Origin: an uncultured Rikenellaceae bacterium
Lineage (GTDB): Bacteria > Bacteroidota > Bacteroidia > Bacteroidales > Rikenellaceae
Direction: 5' to 3'
Assembly: GCA_947040435.1 (NCBI GenBank)
Contig: CAMRBL010000008.1
Coordinates: 1-44,704 of the forward strand
Length of the DNA stretch: 44,704 bases
This document shows, one piece after another, positions 17,821 through 26,785 of the stretch. How positions within the stretch are numbered: position 1 is the stretch's first letter; each line of letters begins with the position of its first letter. The translations under genes and the position numbers were made by a program. The notes under the pieces are model-generated. The model was given only the letters and a program-made list of their open reading frames with translations. It was not told the origin of the DNA and did not search any database.

Positions 17821-18846
17821 TTAAATCTTCTGGATAAGGAATGAGAATTTACTAATATTTTTCAGTGCGATTCCAGTTCCTCTCGCCACAGCTCTCAATG
17901 GATCGTCCACAATCACAAACGGGATATTAGTCTTCTCACAAAAGCGTTTATCCAACCCTTTTATCAAAGCACCACCACCTGCAAGGTATATTCCATTTTT
18001 ACATATATCAGCATACAATTCAGGTGGTACCATCTCAAGCACCTTCATAATTGTTGCATCAATTTTTATTAATGACTTCTCCAATGCATATGCAATCTCA
18101 CGATATGATAGACTAATATGTGAAGGGAGAGAAGTTAATATGTTAGGTCCAGTTACATTAAAGTCTTCTGGTTCCACATCTAGCTCAGGCACCGCCGACC
18201 CCACAGCAATTTTAATATTCTCTGCCGTACGCTCACCAATTTTGATATTGTGTTGTTGTCTCACGTAGCTTTGAATATCCTCAGTGAATACATCACCTGC
18301 AATATTTATACTTTCGCTACAAACAATACCACCAAGTGATATACAAGCCACTTCTGTTGTACCACCACCAATATCAATTATCATATGACCTTCAGGAGCT
18401 TCCACATCTAAACCTGCACCCAATGCCGCAGCCATAGGTTCGTAAATCATATATACATCACGACCACCAGCTTTTTCAGCAGAATCGGTAACGGCTCTAA
18501 TCTCGACATTTGTTGATCCAGAAGGGATACAAATCACCATTTTAAGAGAGGGGCTAAATATGTGCCCACTCATATTAACTTTCTTAATCATTCCACGCAA
18601 CATAAGTTCTGCAGATGTAAAATCGGCAATAACTCCATCTTTTAGTGGTCTGATAGTTTTAATATTCTGGTGTGTTTTACCGTGCATTAGGCGAGCTTTC
18701 TGACCAATAGCCACGACTTTATTTGTATGAAAGTCTAGAGCAACAATAGACGGTTCATCTACCACAACTTTTCCGTTGTGTATTATAACTGTATTCGCAG
18801 TTCCAAGATCAATAGCAAGCTCCTGCGTCAATGAAAAAAATCCCAT
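17821..18846 (-). CDS. mreB: MreB actin-like shape protein
   Basis: 341 residues, full length. Actin-fold motifs: phosphate 1 DLGTANTVI (14-22), phosphate 2 MIDIGGGTTEVACISLGG, and adenosine motif IYLAGGGALIKGLD. Also VCIPSGSTNVEIRAV and YEPMAAALGAGLDV. It forms membrane-bound filaments that position the elongasome. The N-terminus (GFFSLTQELAIDLG) includes the short hydrophobic segment that may bind the membrane. It lies 107 bases after purH with no clear promoter of its own seen, so read-through from purH is possible. Confidence 0.97.
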   Translation of the reverse strand: MGFFSLTQELAIDLGTANTVIIHNGKVVVDEPSIVALDFHTNKVVAIGQKARLMHGKTHQNIKTIRPLKDGVIADFTSAELMLRGMIKKVNMSGHIFSPSLKMVICIPSGSTNVEIRAVTDSAEKAGGRDVYMIYEPMAAALGAGLDVEAPEGHMIIDIGGGTTEVACISLGGIVCSESINIAGDVFTEDIQSYVRQQHNIKIGERTAENIKIAVGSAVPELDVEPEDFNVTGPNILTSLPSHISLSYREIAYALEKSLIKIDATIMKVLEMVPPELYADICKNGIYLAGGGALIKGLDKRFCEKTNIPFVIVDDPLRAVARGTGIALKNISKFSFLIQKI

Positions 18847-18953
18847 AAATTATTTAAATAACTATACCTAGTGAAAGTTCACTTATTACTTTTGACAATG
18901 AGTCCTCTAAGGTTTGCGTTACAACGCCCCAGAGTCTCATCATCATTTTATTT

Positions 18954-20480
18954 CTAGTGTTTAAAGTGTCTCATCCCTGTAAATACCATTGACATTCCGT
19001 TCTCATCACAGAAGTCAATACTCTCTTGGTCTCTTACCGACCCACCAGGTTGAATTATACACTTTACACCCTCATTGTTAGCGATCTCAACACAGTCAGC
19101 AAAAGGGAAGAATGCATCAGACGCCATAACAGCACCTTTCAAATCAAATCCAAAACCTTTAGCTTTTTCAATTGCTTGACGTAGTGCGTCAACTCTTGAA
19201 GTCTGTCCAATACCGCTTGAATATAACATATTATCTTTAGCGAATACTATTGCATTACTTTTCGAGTTTTTCACAATTTTGTTAGCAAAAATAAGATTTG
19301 CCAACTGCTCTGGAGAAACGCTCTCTTTCGTTACTACTTTAGCTTCGCTATCAACGCCACCAACTTTAGTATCTCTCTCTTGTACAGCGACACCATTTAG
19401 TAGGCTACGATATTGTTTAGAACATCTTGCACTATTTTTAAGTAGCAGAATAATTCTATTTTTCTTACCTTTCAACACCTCTAGTGCCTCTGGCGTATAA
19501 CTTTGCGCTACAATAACTTCAAAAAATAGTTTATTGATCTCTAGTGCGCTCTCTACGTCCACTTCACGGTTACAAATCAGCACACCACCAAAAGCAGATA
19601 CTGGGTCGCAAGACAAAGCAGCCTTCCACGCCTCTACCAATGTTGATCTAACGGCAACACCACAAGCATTATTATGTTTAAGGATTGCAAAAGCGGGTTC
19701 ACCACCTTTAAACTCTTCGATAAGACCTATTGCCGCATCAATATCTAGCATGTTATTGTAAGATATCTCTTTACCGTTCAATTTTTCAATCATATCATCG
19801 ATATCACCAAAGAATGTTGCATTTTGGTGAGGGTTCTCCCCGTAACGTAGCGTCACCCCTTGGCTAAAGCTCTGTTTGAAAGATGAAATATTCTCCTCTT
19901 TGTTGAAGTATCTAAATATTGCGCTATCATAGTGCGAGCTAACGTTGAAAGCGTGAGCAGCAAAACGACGACGTTGTTCAAGTGTAGTTGCAGAGTTTTG
20001 GTCGCAAATGATAGTGTAAAGTTCAGCATACTGATCTACTGATCCAACAATAACAACATCTTTATAATTTTTGGCACCCGCTCTAATTAGAGAGATTCCA
20101 CCTATATCTATCTTTTCAATTGTAGCTTGGTGTTCCGCGCCCGATGCAACAGTCTGCTCGAAAGGGTACAGGTCAACAATTACTAAATCAATCTCTGGTA
20201 TTTTATACTCATCCAGTTGGACTAAGTCAGACTCATTCTCTCTACGAGCAAGGATTCCACCAAACACACCTGGGTGTAGAGTTTTCACACGACCACCCAA
20301 TATTGATGGATAACCTGTTAATGTTTCAACTGCAATCGCTTTGATTCCAAGTTCTTCAATAAAACTTAGTGTTCCACCAGTAGAGTAGATAACAACTCCA
20401 TCAGCGGTTAATTTTCTAACGATTTCCTCTAGTCCATCTTTGTAGAAGACAGATATTAAAGCACTCTTTATCTTTTTCAA
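18954..20480 (-). CDS. purH: Bifunctional AICAR formyltransferase / IMP cyclohydrolase
   Basis: 508 residues. The N-terminal MGS-like cyclohydrolase domain has YSTGGTLSFIEELGI and VKTLHPGVFGGILARR. The formyltransferase domain has LRYGENPHQNATFF, AILKHNNACGVAV (the KH pair is catalytic) and, near the end, MASDAFFPFADCVEIA and CIIQPGGSVRDQESIDFCDENGMSMVFTGMRHFKH. It catalyses the last two steps of IMP synthesis in the cytosol. Length matches the family. Position just upstream of mreB is a conserved Bacteroidales arrangement as I recall. Confidence 0.97.
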   Translation of the reverse strand: MKKIKSALISVFYKDGLEEIVRKLTADGVVIYSTGGTLSFIEELGIKAIAVETLTGYPSILGGRVKTLHPGVFGGILARRENESDLVQLDEYKIPEIDLVIVDLYPFEQTVASGAEHQATIEKIDIGGISLIRAGAKNYKDVVIVGSVDQYAELYTIICDQNSATTLEQRRRFAAHAFNVSSHYDSAIFRYFNKEENISSFKQSFSQGVTLRYGENPHQNATFFGDIDDMIEKLNGKEISYNNMLDIDAAIGLIEEFKGGEPAFAILKHNNACGVAVRSTLVEAWKAALSCDPVSAFGGVLICNREVDVESALEINKLFFEVIVAQSYTPEALEVLKGKKNRIILLLKNSARCSKQYRSLLNGVAVQERDTKVGGVDSEAKVVTKESVSPEQLANLIFANKIVKNSKSNAIVFAKDNMLYSSGIGQTSRVDALRQAIEKAKGFGFDLKGAVMASDAFFPFADCVEIANNEGVKCIIQPGGSVRDQESIDFCDENGMSMVFTGMRHFKH

Positions 20481-20515
20481 AACTTTATTTTTTTTCAGGG
20501 TTAATTTAATAGCTA

Positions 20516-20523
20516 CAAAGGTA
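20516..20523 (-). promoter_or_regulatory. Probable -7 box for purH
   Basis: Minus-strand TACCTTTG fits TAnnTTTG, 35 bases before the purH ATG. The -33 element is not clear. Confidence 0.45.
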
Positions 20524-20674
20524 ATAAAAAGTGGTGATTTTATTATAATTTATTCACATAATTCTGAATATATATAATTTGTTGCCTACGGCCACTCTGA
20601 GCTACCCACAAAGGGTAATTAGCACTATAAATTTGTCACACGTAGAGAACAAATTTTAGGTTTTTTATCTCTAC

Positions 20675-20707
20675 TTTACCATAACAGAATAAAATTTATT
20701 AAGTTTG
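20675..20707 (+). promoter_or_regulatory. Probable promoter of gpsA
   Basis: TAAGTTTG at 20700-20707 fits TAnnTTTG. TTTA (20675-20678), one base off TTTG, lies 21 bases upstream. The ATG follows 21 bases after the box. Confidence 0.55.
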
Positions 20708-20728
20708 TAAAAATATTTATATATAAAA

Positions 20729-21736
20729 ATGAGCTATAAAATAGAAAAGTCCACTCCATGTTGTGTAATCGGCTATGGAAGTTGGGCAACTGCATTAGTT
20801 AAAATACTACTTGAAAATGACAATCAAGTATTCTGGTATATCAAAAACCCAAGTGTCCTTGCATCTGTACGAGAGCACGGCTACAACATGAAATACCTTC
20901 GAGAGGTGAAGTTCACGTCAAAGTTCCTCACTCCGACAGATGATATAAATTTTGCTGTTAGTTCGGCGGGAGTTATTGTCCTTGCGTCACCATCAGCATT
21001 TTTAAAGCAGTCACTCGAAGGGCTTACCACACCACTAGATGCCAAATTTATAATCTCGGCAATCAAGGGGATCATAACACCAGAGCTAGTTACTGTAGCT
21101 GAATACATCAATGAACACTACAACGTTCCATTTGATAGGCTTGGAGTAGTTACTGGACCTTGCCACGCTGAAGAGGTTGCACTAGAGAGATTATCCTACT
21201 TAACAGTAGTCTGCAAAGATGAAGATAACGCAACGGTTCTGAGTGAAAAAATCGCATCAAAATATATTTTAACCTCATCTTCAACCGACATATACGGCAT
21301 AGAGTATGCCACTATACTAAAAAACATATATGCAATAGCCGTTGGTATAGCCGTTGGCGTTGGATATGGTGACAACTTCAATGCTGTATTAATTTCTAAT
21401 GCTGCGATGGAGATTAATCGTTTCCTTGAGAAGACCTACCCAACTGATAGAAACACCTCTGCCTCTGCATACTTGGGCGACTTACTCGTTACGTGTTACT
21501 CAAAATTCAGTCGCAACAGGACTTTTGGAGTAATGATAGGTAAGGGCTACCGAGTAAATGATGTTAAGATAGAGATGAACATGGTTGCTGAGGGTTACTA
21601 TGCAAGTGATTGCATCTACCACATAAACTCAAAGCATGGCGTTGATATGCCAATCGCCTCGTGTGTTTACGACATATTATACCGTGGTAAAAATGCTAAA
21701 AAAGCGTTAACAAAGTTATCAAAAGAGCTAATTTAA
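20729..21736 (+). CDS. gpsA: NAD(P)+ glycerol-3-phosphate dehydrogenase
   Basis: 335 residues. N-terminal Rossmann motif GYGSWATALVKILLEN, then SAIKGI, GVVTGPCHAEEVALER and GIEYATILKNIYAIAVGIA. The catalytic Lys is in ATILKNIYA. It reduces dihydroxyacetone phosphate to sn-glycerol-3-phosphate for phospholipid synthesis in the cytosol. It is followed by pgi 42 bases later on the same strand with no terminator between, so likely co-transcribed. Confidence 0.95.
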   Translation: MSYKIEKSTPCCVIGYGSWATALVKILLENDNQVFWYIKNPSVLASVREHGYNMKYLREVKFTSKFLTPTDDINFAVSSAGVIVLASPSAFLKQSLEGLTTPLDAKFIISAIKGIITPELVTVAEYINEHYNVPFDRLGVVTGPCHAEEVALERLSYLTVVCKDEDNATVLSEKIASKYILTSSSTDIYGIEYATILKNIYAIAVGIAVGVGYGDNFNAVLISNAAMEINRFLEKTYPTDRNTSASAYLGDLLVTCYSKFSRNRTFGVMIGKGYRVNDVKIEMNMVAEGYYASDCIYHINSKHGVDMPIASCVYDILYRGKNAKKALTKLSKELI

Positions 21737-21778
21737 ATATCAACGAAGTAAAATTTTTAAATAAAATATAAATAAAAG

Positions 21779-23122
21779 ATGAAAAACATTCAAATTGATT
21801 TGTCAAGAATCAGCACTTTTATCTCAGCAAGTGAGATAGATTCATACAAAGCGTCGGCAGAAGCTGCAAATAAGATGTTAGTTGACAAAACAGGAAAAGG
21901 TAGTGAATTTTTAGGATGGGTAAACCTTCCTACATCTATATCTACTGAGGAGATCGATACAATTAATAGAGTTGCGAATGATCTTAAGAGCAGAGCAGAA
22001 ATTATTATCTGCATCGGTATTGGCGGTTCTTACCTTGGTACAAAAGCTATCATTGAAGCTGTAAGCAACAATTTTTCTTTTTTAAATAAGAACCGTACAG
22101 AGCCGACAATTATTTTTGCGGGTCAAAACATTAGTGAAGATTACATCTCTGAATTAATGAGCGCAATCAAAGATTACTCTATTGCGACTATTATGACATC
22201 AAAGTCAGGGACAACTACTGAGCCAGCAATTGCTTTCCGTATTATCAAGGCGGAGATTGAGTCTAGATATGGCAAAGAAGAGGCATCAAAGCGCATCGTA
22301 GCTATTACAGATGGAGCAAGAGGAACTTTAAAAGCACTAGCAGATCAGGAGGGTTACAGTACATTTGTTATTCCAGACAATGTTGGCGGAAGGTTCTCTA
22401 TCTTCACACCAGTAGGTCTATTTCCTTTGGCAGCAGCGGGACTAAACGTTGAGTCATTCGTTCAGGGCGCCAAAGATATGGAGGTTGCAACTGGAGAGGA
22501 TGTTCCTTTCGAAAAGAATCTAGCTACTATCTATGCAGCAGCAAGAAATGCTATGTACAAGAAGGGTTATAAGATTGAGATCCTAGCTAGCTACGAACCT
22601 AAATTGCAATACATCGCAGAGTGGTGGAAGCAACTATATGGAGAGAGTGAAGGCAAGGATGGCTTGGGTATCTTCCCTGCAAGTGTTGTATTCACTGCTG
22701 ACCTACACTCAATGGGACAATATATCCAAGAGGGAGAGCGTACTCTTTTTGAGACTGTAATAAGTGTTGGTCAACCAAATAGCACTGTTACAATTGAGAA
22801 GATCGCAGAAGATCTTGACGGATTAAACTTCTTAGCAGGAAAACGCCTTAGCGATGTTAACAAGATGGCTGAACTTGGTACTACTATTGCTCACGTTGAC
22901 GGTGGAGTTCCAAACATTAAGATAGCTCTACCAGAGATAAACGAGTACTATCTTGGAGCATTAATGTATATGTTTGAGCGAGCATGTGGAATCAGTGGAT
23001 ATATGTTGGGAGTTAATCCTTTTGACCAACCAGGGGTTGAAGCTTACAAGAAAAACATGTTTGCATTACTAGAGAAGCCGGGATACGAAAACGACACAAT
23101 CGAGATTCGTAAGAAGTTATAA
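21779..23122 (+). CDS. pgi: Glucose-6-phosphate isomerase
   Basis: 447 residues, the short bacterial form. Segments: ICIGIGGSYLGTKAIIEAV, MTSKSGTTTEPAIAFRI, GGRFSIFTPVGLFPLAAAG, YIQEGERTLFETVI and the C-terminal GVNPFDQPGVEAYKKNMFALL. It interconverts glucose-6-phosphate and fructose-6-phosphate. The start ATG is preceded by an A-rich leader. It ends 13 bases before the first arm of a bidirectional terminator shared with asd. Confidence 0.97.
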   Translation: MKNIQIDLSRISTFISASEIDSYKASAEAANKMLVDKTGKGSEFLGWVNLPTSISTEEIDTINRVANDLKSRAEIIICIGIGGSYLGTKAIIEAVSNNFSFLNKNRTEPTIIFAGQNISEDYISELMSAIKDYSIATIMTSKSGTTTEPAIAFRIIKAEIESRYGKEEASKRIVAITDGARGTLKALADQEGYSTFVIPDNVGGRFSIFTPVGLFPLAAAGLNVESFVQGAKDMEVATGEDVPFEKNLATIYAAARNAMYKKGYKIEILASYEPKLQYIAEWWKQLYGESEGKDGLGIFPASVVFTADLHSMGQYIQEGERTLFETVISVGQPNSTVTIEKIAEDLDGLNFLAGKRLSDVNKMAELGTTIAHVDGGVPNIKIALPEINEYYLGALMYMFERACGISGYMLGVNPFDQPGVEAYKKNMFALLEKPGYENDTIEIRKKL

Positions 23123-23135
23123 TTCCAAATAAAAC

Positions 23136-23222
23136 TGCCCTTCACGGGCGGTGCAGCATGAACACAGAGAGCAATCAATATCCGTTCTCTATATAATCTA
23201 GCTGTACCGCCTGTGAAGGGCA
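23136..23222. terminator. Bidirectional terminator between pgi and asd
   Basis: Arms 23136-23157 and 23201-23222 form a near-perfect 22-bp stem with G-U type mismatches. Seven T follow on the plus strand (23223-23229), and an A-rich stretch precedes it for the minus direction. The 43-base loop contains its own small hairpin (AGAGA at 23166-23170 with TCTCT at 23186-23190). It serves pgi (+) and asd (-). Confidence 0.85.
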
Positions 23223-23241
23223 TTTTTTTATAAATTACTTA

Positions 23242-24252
23242 CTAATGTATATGGTTGTTTGCAATTAAATACTCTGCAATTTGCACAGCATTAAGCGCAG
23301 CACCTTTTTTTATCTGGTCACTTACACACCAAAAGCTCAATCCATTAGGATTCGAAAGATCCTCTCTGATACGTCCAACATAAACTGGGTCACAATCAGC
23401 AACGAATAGTGGCATAGGATATTTTTTAGTCTCTGGATCATCCATCAATACTACACCTTCCGCTCTAGAGAAAGCTTTACGAGCCTCACACACACTAATA
23501 TGTTTTTCTGTTTCGATCCATATACTCTCAGAGTGAGCTCTCATAACAGGAACACGTACACAAGTAGCACTAACTAATATATCCGAGTGCATAATTTTAC
23601 GAGTTTCATGATACATCTTCATCTCCTCCTTAGTATACCCATTATCGGTAAATACGTCAACTTGCGGAATTACGTTATAAGCAAGTTGGTGAGCGAATTT
23701 AGATATTGTAGCTTTTTGTCCAGCGTTCACCTCTTTAGTCTGCTCTACTAACTCATCCATTGCAGCAGCACCAGCACCACTAGCAGATTGGTATGTAGAT
23801 ACGTGCACACGTTTAATATGAGAAATCTCCTCAATTGCTTGAAGCGCAACTACCATCTGTATAGTTGTACAATTTGGGTTTGCGATAACCCCTCTTTTAG
23901 GGTTCACTGCATCCTTAGGGTTCACTTCAGGCACGACCAATGGCACATCATTATCCATACGGAATGCGCTAGAGTTGTCGATCATCAACGCTCCATATTT
24001 TGTAATTGTTTTTTCAAACTCAATTGACGCACCTGCACCAGCTGATGCAAATACAAGGTCTACACCTTTAAAGTCATCATTATGCTGAAGTAATTTCACT
24101 TCAATCTCTTTATTACAAAATTTATATTTTGCACCCGCACTTCTTTCTGATCCAAAAAGCACCAGCTCGTCCAAAGGAAACTCTCTCTCTTCAAGAATTC
24201 TAAGAAATTCTTGTCCCACAGCACCACTTACACCAACAATTGCAACTTTCAT
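23242..24252 (-). CDS. asd: Aspartate-semialdehyde dehydrogenase
   Basis: 336 residues. NADP-binding [14 protein letters not shown] (7-20), [11 protein letters not shown], and the catalytic Cys128 in [24 protein letters not shown] and the C-terminal half with [15 protein letters not shown] complete the family pattern. It reduces aspartyl-phosphate to aspartate semialdehyde for lysine/diaminopimelate, threonine and methionine. It follows the PBP1A gene by 25 bases on the same strand. Confidence 0.97.
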   Translation of the reverse strand: MKVAIVGVSGAVGQEFLRILEEREFPLDELVLFGSERSAGAKYKFCNKEIEVKLLQHNDDFKGVDLVFASAGAGASIEFEKTITKYGALMIDNSSAFRMDNDVPLVVPEVNPKDAVNPKRGVIANPNCTTIQMVVALQAIEEISHIKRVHVSTYQSASGAGAAAMDELVEQTKEVNAGQKATISKFAHQLAYNVIPQVDVFTDNGYTKEEMKMYHETRKIMHSDILVSATCVRVPVMRAHSESIWIETEKHISVCEARKAFSRAEGVVLMDDPETKKYPMPLFVADCDPVYVGRIREDLSNPNGLSFWCVSDQIKKGAALNAVQIAEYLIANNHIH

Positions 24253-24277
24253 AATTGTAAATTTATTTTATTTATTT

Positions 24278-26650
24278 TTATTCGAAGAACTCATCTTCAA
24301 TTGGATTATCATAATTTTCCACAGCATCATCTACCTTCTCCTCGTCGCACTCATAAGTTACGACATTAGCAGGTCGATGAAATTTATCAGTAGGTTTTAT
24401 ATCTAAATTTTTATCTGCATATATCTTTTTTAAAAACTCGGCATAAATAGGCAGAGCTAGGGCCGACCCTTCGCCACCCGAAGTAAGGTGAACACTCTGG
24501 TCTTCACCACCAATCCACACACCAGCAACAAGTTTAGGTACAATACCCATAAACCAAGCATCACGATTCTCTTGCGAAGTACCTGTTTTTCCTCCAATTT
24601 CACCCTCTAGCTTGTGCGACCATCTCAAACGCCTAGCAGTACCAGCATTAACGACATTTTGCAACATCCCTACCATTGTGTATGCCGACTCTTCACTAAT
24701 TGCGTCTTCAGATATTGGAGCGAATGATTGGATAAGATTTCCGAATTTATCTTCAATTCTTGTAACAAAATTAGGCTCTATATATACTCCACCATTTACG
24801 TAGGTTGAATATGCACTAACCATCTCAAATAGAGATACAGATGGAGTCCCAAGACATAGTGCATTTACGGGATCTATGTAACTAGTTATCCCTAATTTAT
24901 ATATAAAATCAGCAACAGCCGCTGGTTGTTGAGCTTGTTTCATTATCCATGAAGAGTAGTTGTTACGACTATTTGCTAATCCCCACTTCAGTGGTTTTAG
25001 CTCTCCATCATATATATCATCACGACTACCCGCCTCTTTAGGCTGCCACACATCGCCCATGTCCGTAGCTATTACGGTAGGAAGATTAGGCACCATTGTA
25101 CAAGGAGTGTAACCTAGATGGTCTATTGCAAAAGTATATACAAATGGCTTAAACGTAGATCCAGCTTGACGCTTTCCCTGCTTTACCATATCATATTTAA
25201 AGTATTTAAAATCAGGTCCACCAACATAAGCTCTAATCTCACCCGACATAGGATCCATTGCCATTAAAGAGGCTCTAAGTATACGTTTATGGTGTAGTAT
25301 TGCCTCACGAGGAGTCATCACAGTATCGACTTCACCTTTGTATGTAAATACACGCATTTTTTCTTTTGTGTTGAAGGCTTTTTCGATCTCCTTATCGGTC
25401 GCACCGTCCCTCTTCATCTCAATGTATCTATCGCTGTACCTCATTGCATTTTTTATAATGCGCTCTACAACTTTTTTCTCCGTTTTCAAGAACGTTACTT
25501 TAGTTCTTTTGTACTGACGATCCATTGCAGGTTGTATACTTTTCTCCATTTGCTGTTGTACCGCATCTTCCGCATGCTTTTGCATACGAGAGTTTATAGT
25601 CGTATATATTTTCAACCCATCCCTATATATATTATATGACGTACCATCAGCTTTTTTATTCTTATGACACCATCCGTATATAGGGTTCTCCTCCCAACGT
25701 TTTAGCTCAAACTCATAATCCCACTCACTATAATATTGTTTACGTGAAGGTTTTTTAGCAGTCATAACACTACTCAACATGGCTCTAAAGTATGTACTAC
25801 TACCCTCTACATGAGATATTGGACTATAGTTCAGTTCTATTGGGAGCTTCATCAACGAATCTCGTTCAGCTTTAGTTACATACCCTACTACCTCCATCCT
25901 AGATATTACCGTATTTCTTCTAGCCAGAGCATTTTTAGGATTTCTAATTGGGTTATATTTTGTAGGTGCATTAACTACTCCAACAAGCATTGCCGACTCT
26001 GTGATTGAGAGTTCGTGAGGAGCTTTACCGAAAAACGTTTGCGACGCAGATTTAATTCCAAAAGCATTACTTCCGTATGCAACCGTATTGAAGTACATCG
26101 CTATGATCTCCTCTTTTGTATAATTATGCTCTAATTTAACTGCAGTAATCCACTCTTTAAGTTTCGCAGTAACAAGTTTTGCAACTTTTACAGGTTTAGA
26201 TTGATTCCTCGCCGTATCTCTAGGGAATAGATTTTTAGCTAATTGTTGTGTTATTGTACTACCACCACCTTGTTTTCTTCCAAGTGCCAGCGTTTTAACC
26301 CCAACCCTTGCCAAGGATATAAAGTCAATCCCCGAATGGTTATAATATCTCATATCCTCCGTTGCCACTAACGCCGCAACAAGAGATTCATTAAGCTCAT
26401 GGTATTCAGCTAAATATCGACTCTGTATAAAGTACGAGCCGATGACCTTGCCATCTTCAGAGTATACCTCTGTTGCAATATTACTCTTTGGGTTCTCCAG
26501 CTCGTCAAATGATGGTAATGTTCCAAATACACCAAGAGCTATAAGTCCAATCATTATAAATAGTATAATAAATGGAGTGAGTATTACGATCCAAAACAAC
26601 TTAATGCCTTTAGATGTATTTAATTTAAATGGTACGTTTCTTTTTTTCAT
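24278..26650 (-). CDS. Bifunctional penicillin-binding protein 1A
   Basis: 790 residues. N-terminal membrane helix (about 18-42). The GT51 glycosyltransferase domain has catalytic Glu98 in ATEDMRYYNHSGID, then GGSTITQQLAKNLFPRDT and YFNTVAYGSNAFGIKSAS. The transpeptidase domain has SxxK in QAGSTFKPFVY, SxN in ANSRNNYSSW and KTG in GGKTGTSQENRDAWFMG. The C-terminus is an acidic tail rich in Asp and Glu. It polymerises and cross-links peptidoglycan. A -7 box sits 19 bases before the ATG; asd lies downstream on the same strand. Confidence 0.95.
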   Translation of the reverse strand: MKKRNVPFKLNTSKGIKLFWIVILTPFIILFIMIGLIALGVFGTLPSFDELENPKSNIATEVYSEDGKVIGSYFIQSRYLAEYHELNESLVAALVATEDMRYYNHSGIDFISLARVGVKTLALGRKQGGGSTITQQLAKNLFPRDTARNQSKPVKVAKLVTAKLKEWITAVKLEHNYTKEEIIAMYFNTVAYGSNAFGIKSASQTFFGKAPHELSITESAMLVGVVNAPTKYNPIRNPKNALARRNTVISRMEVVGYVTKAERDSLMKLPIELNYSPISHVEGSSTYFRAMLSSVMTAKKPSRKQYYSEWDYEFELKRWEENPIYGWCHKNKKADGTSYNIYRDGLKIYTTINSRMQKHAEDAVQQQMEKSIQPAMDRQYKRTKVTFLKTEKKVVERIIKNAMRYSDRYIEMKRDGATDKEIEKAFNTKEKMRVFTYKGEVDTVMTPREAILHHKRILRASLMAMDPMSGEIRAYVGGPDFKYFKYDMVKQGKRQAGSTFKPFVYTFAIDHLGYTPCTMVPNLPTVIATDMGDVWQPKEAGSRDDIYDGELKPLKWGLANSRNNYSSWIMKQAQQPAAVADFIYKLGITSYIDPVNALCLGTPSVSLFEMVSAYSTYVNGGVYIEPNFVTRIEDKFGNLIQSFAPISEDAISEESAYTMVGMLQNVVNAGTARRLRWSHKLEGEIGGKTGTSQENRDAWFMGIVPKLVAGVWIGGEDQSVHLTSGGEGSALALPIYAEFLKKIYADKNLDIKPTDKFHRPANVVTYECDEEKVDDAVENYDNPIEDEFFE

Positions 26651-26668
26651 TCTATCAATTTTCAGCTA

Positions 26669-26676
26669 CAAAATTA
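26669..26676 (-). promoter_or_regulatory. Possible -7 box for the PBP1A gene
   Basis: TAATTTTG on the minus strand fits TAnnTTTG, 18 bases before the ATG. No clear -33. Confidence 0.35.
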
Positions 26677-26785
26677 ATTTTTTTTATTGATATTAGGCGC
26701 ATTTCTAGTCATAAAGTGTTCAAAAGCACCTCATATAGTTTAAAATATGAGCACTAAGGTTGATATACCCACCTCCATAGGAGAG

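Larger units (their letters stand above)
20481..20728. other. Divergent intergenic region purH / gpsA
   Basis: 248 AT-rich bases. They hold the -7 box for purH (minus) and the promoter for gpsA (plus). A second plus-strand TAAATTTG at 20628-20635 lacks a -33 partner. No RNA gene or ORF is visible. Confidence 0.6.
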
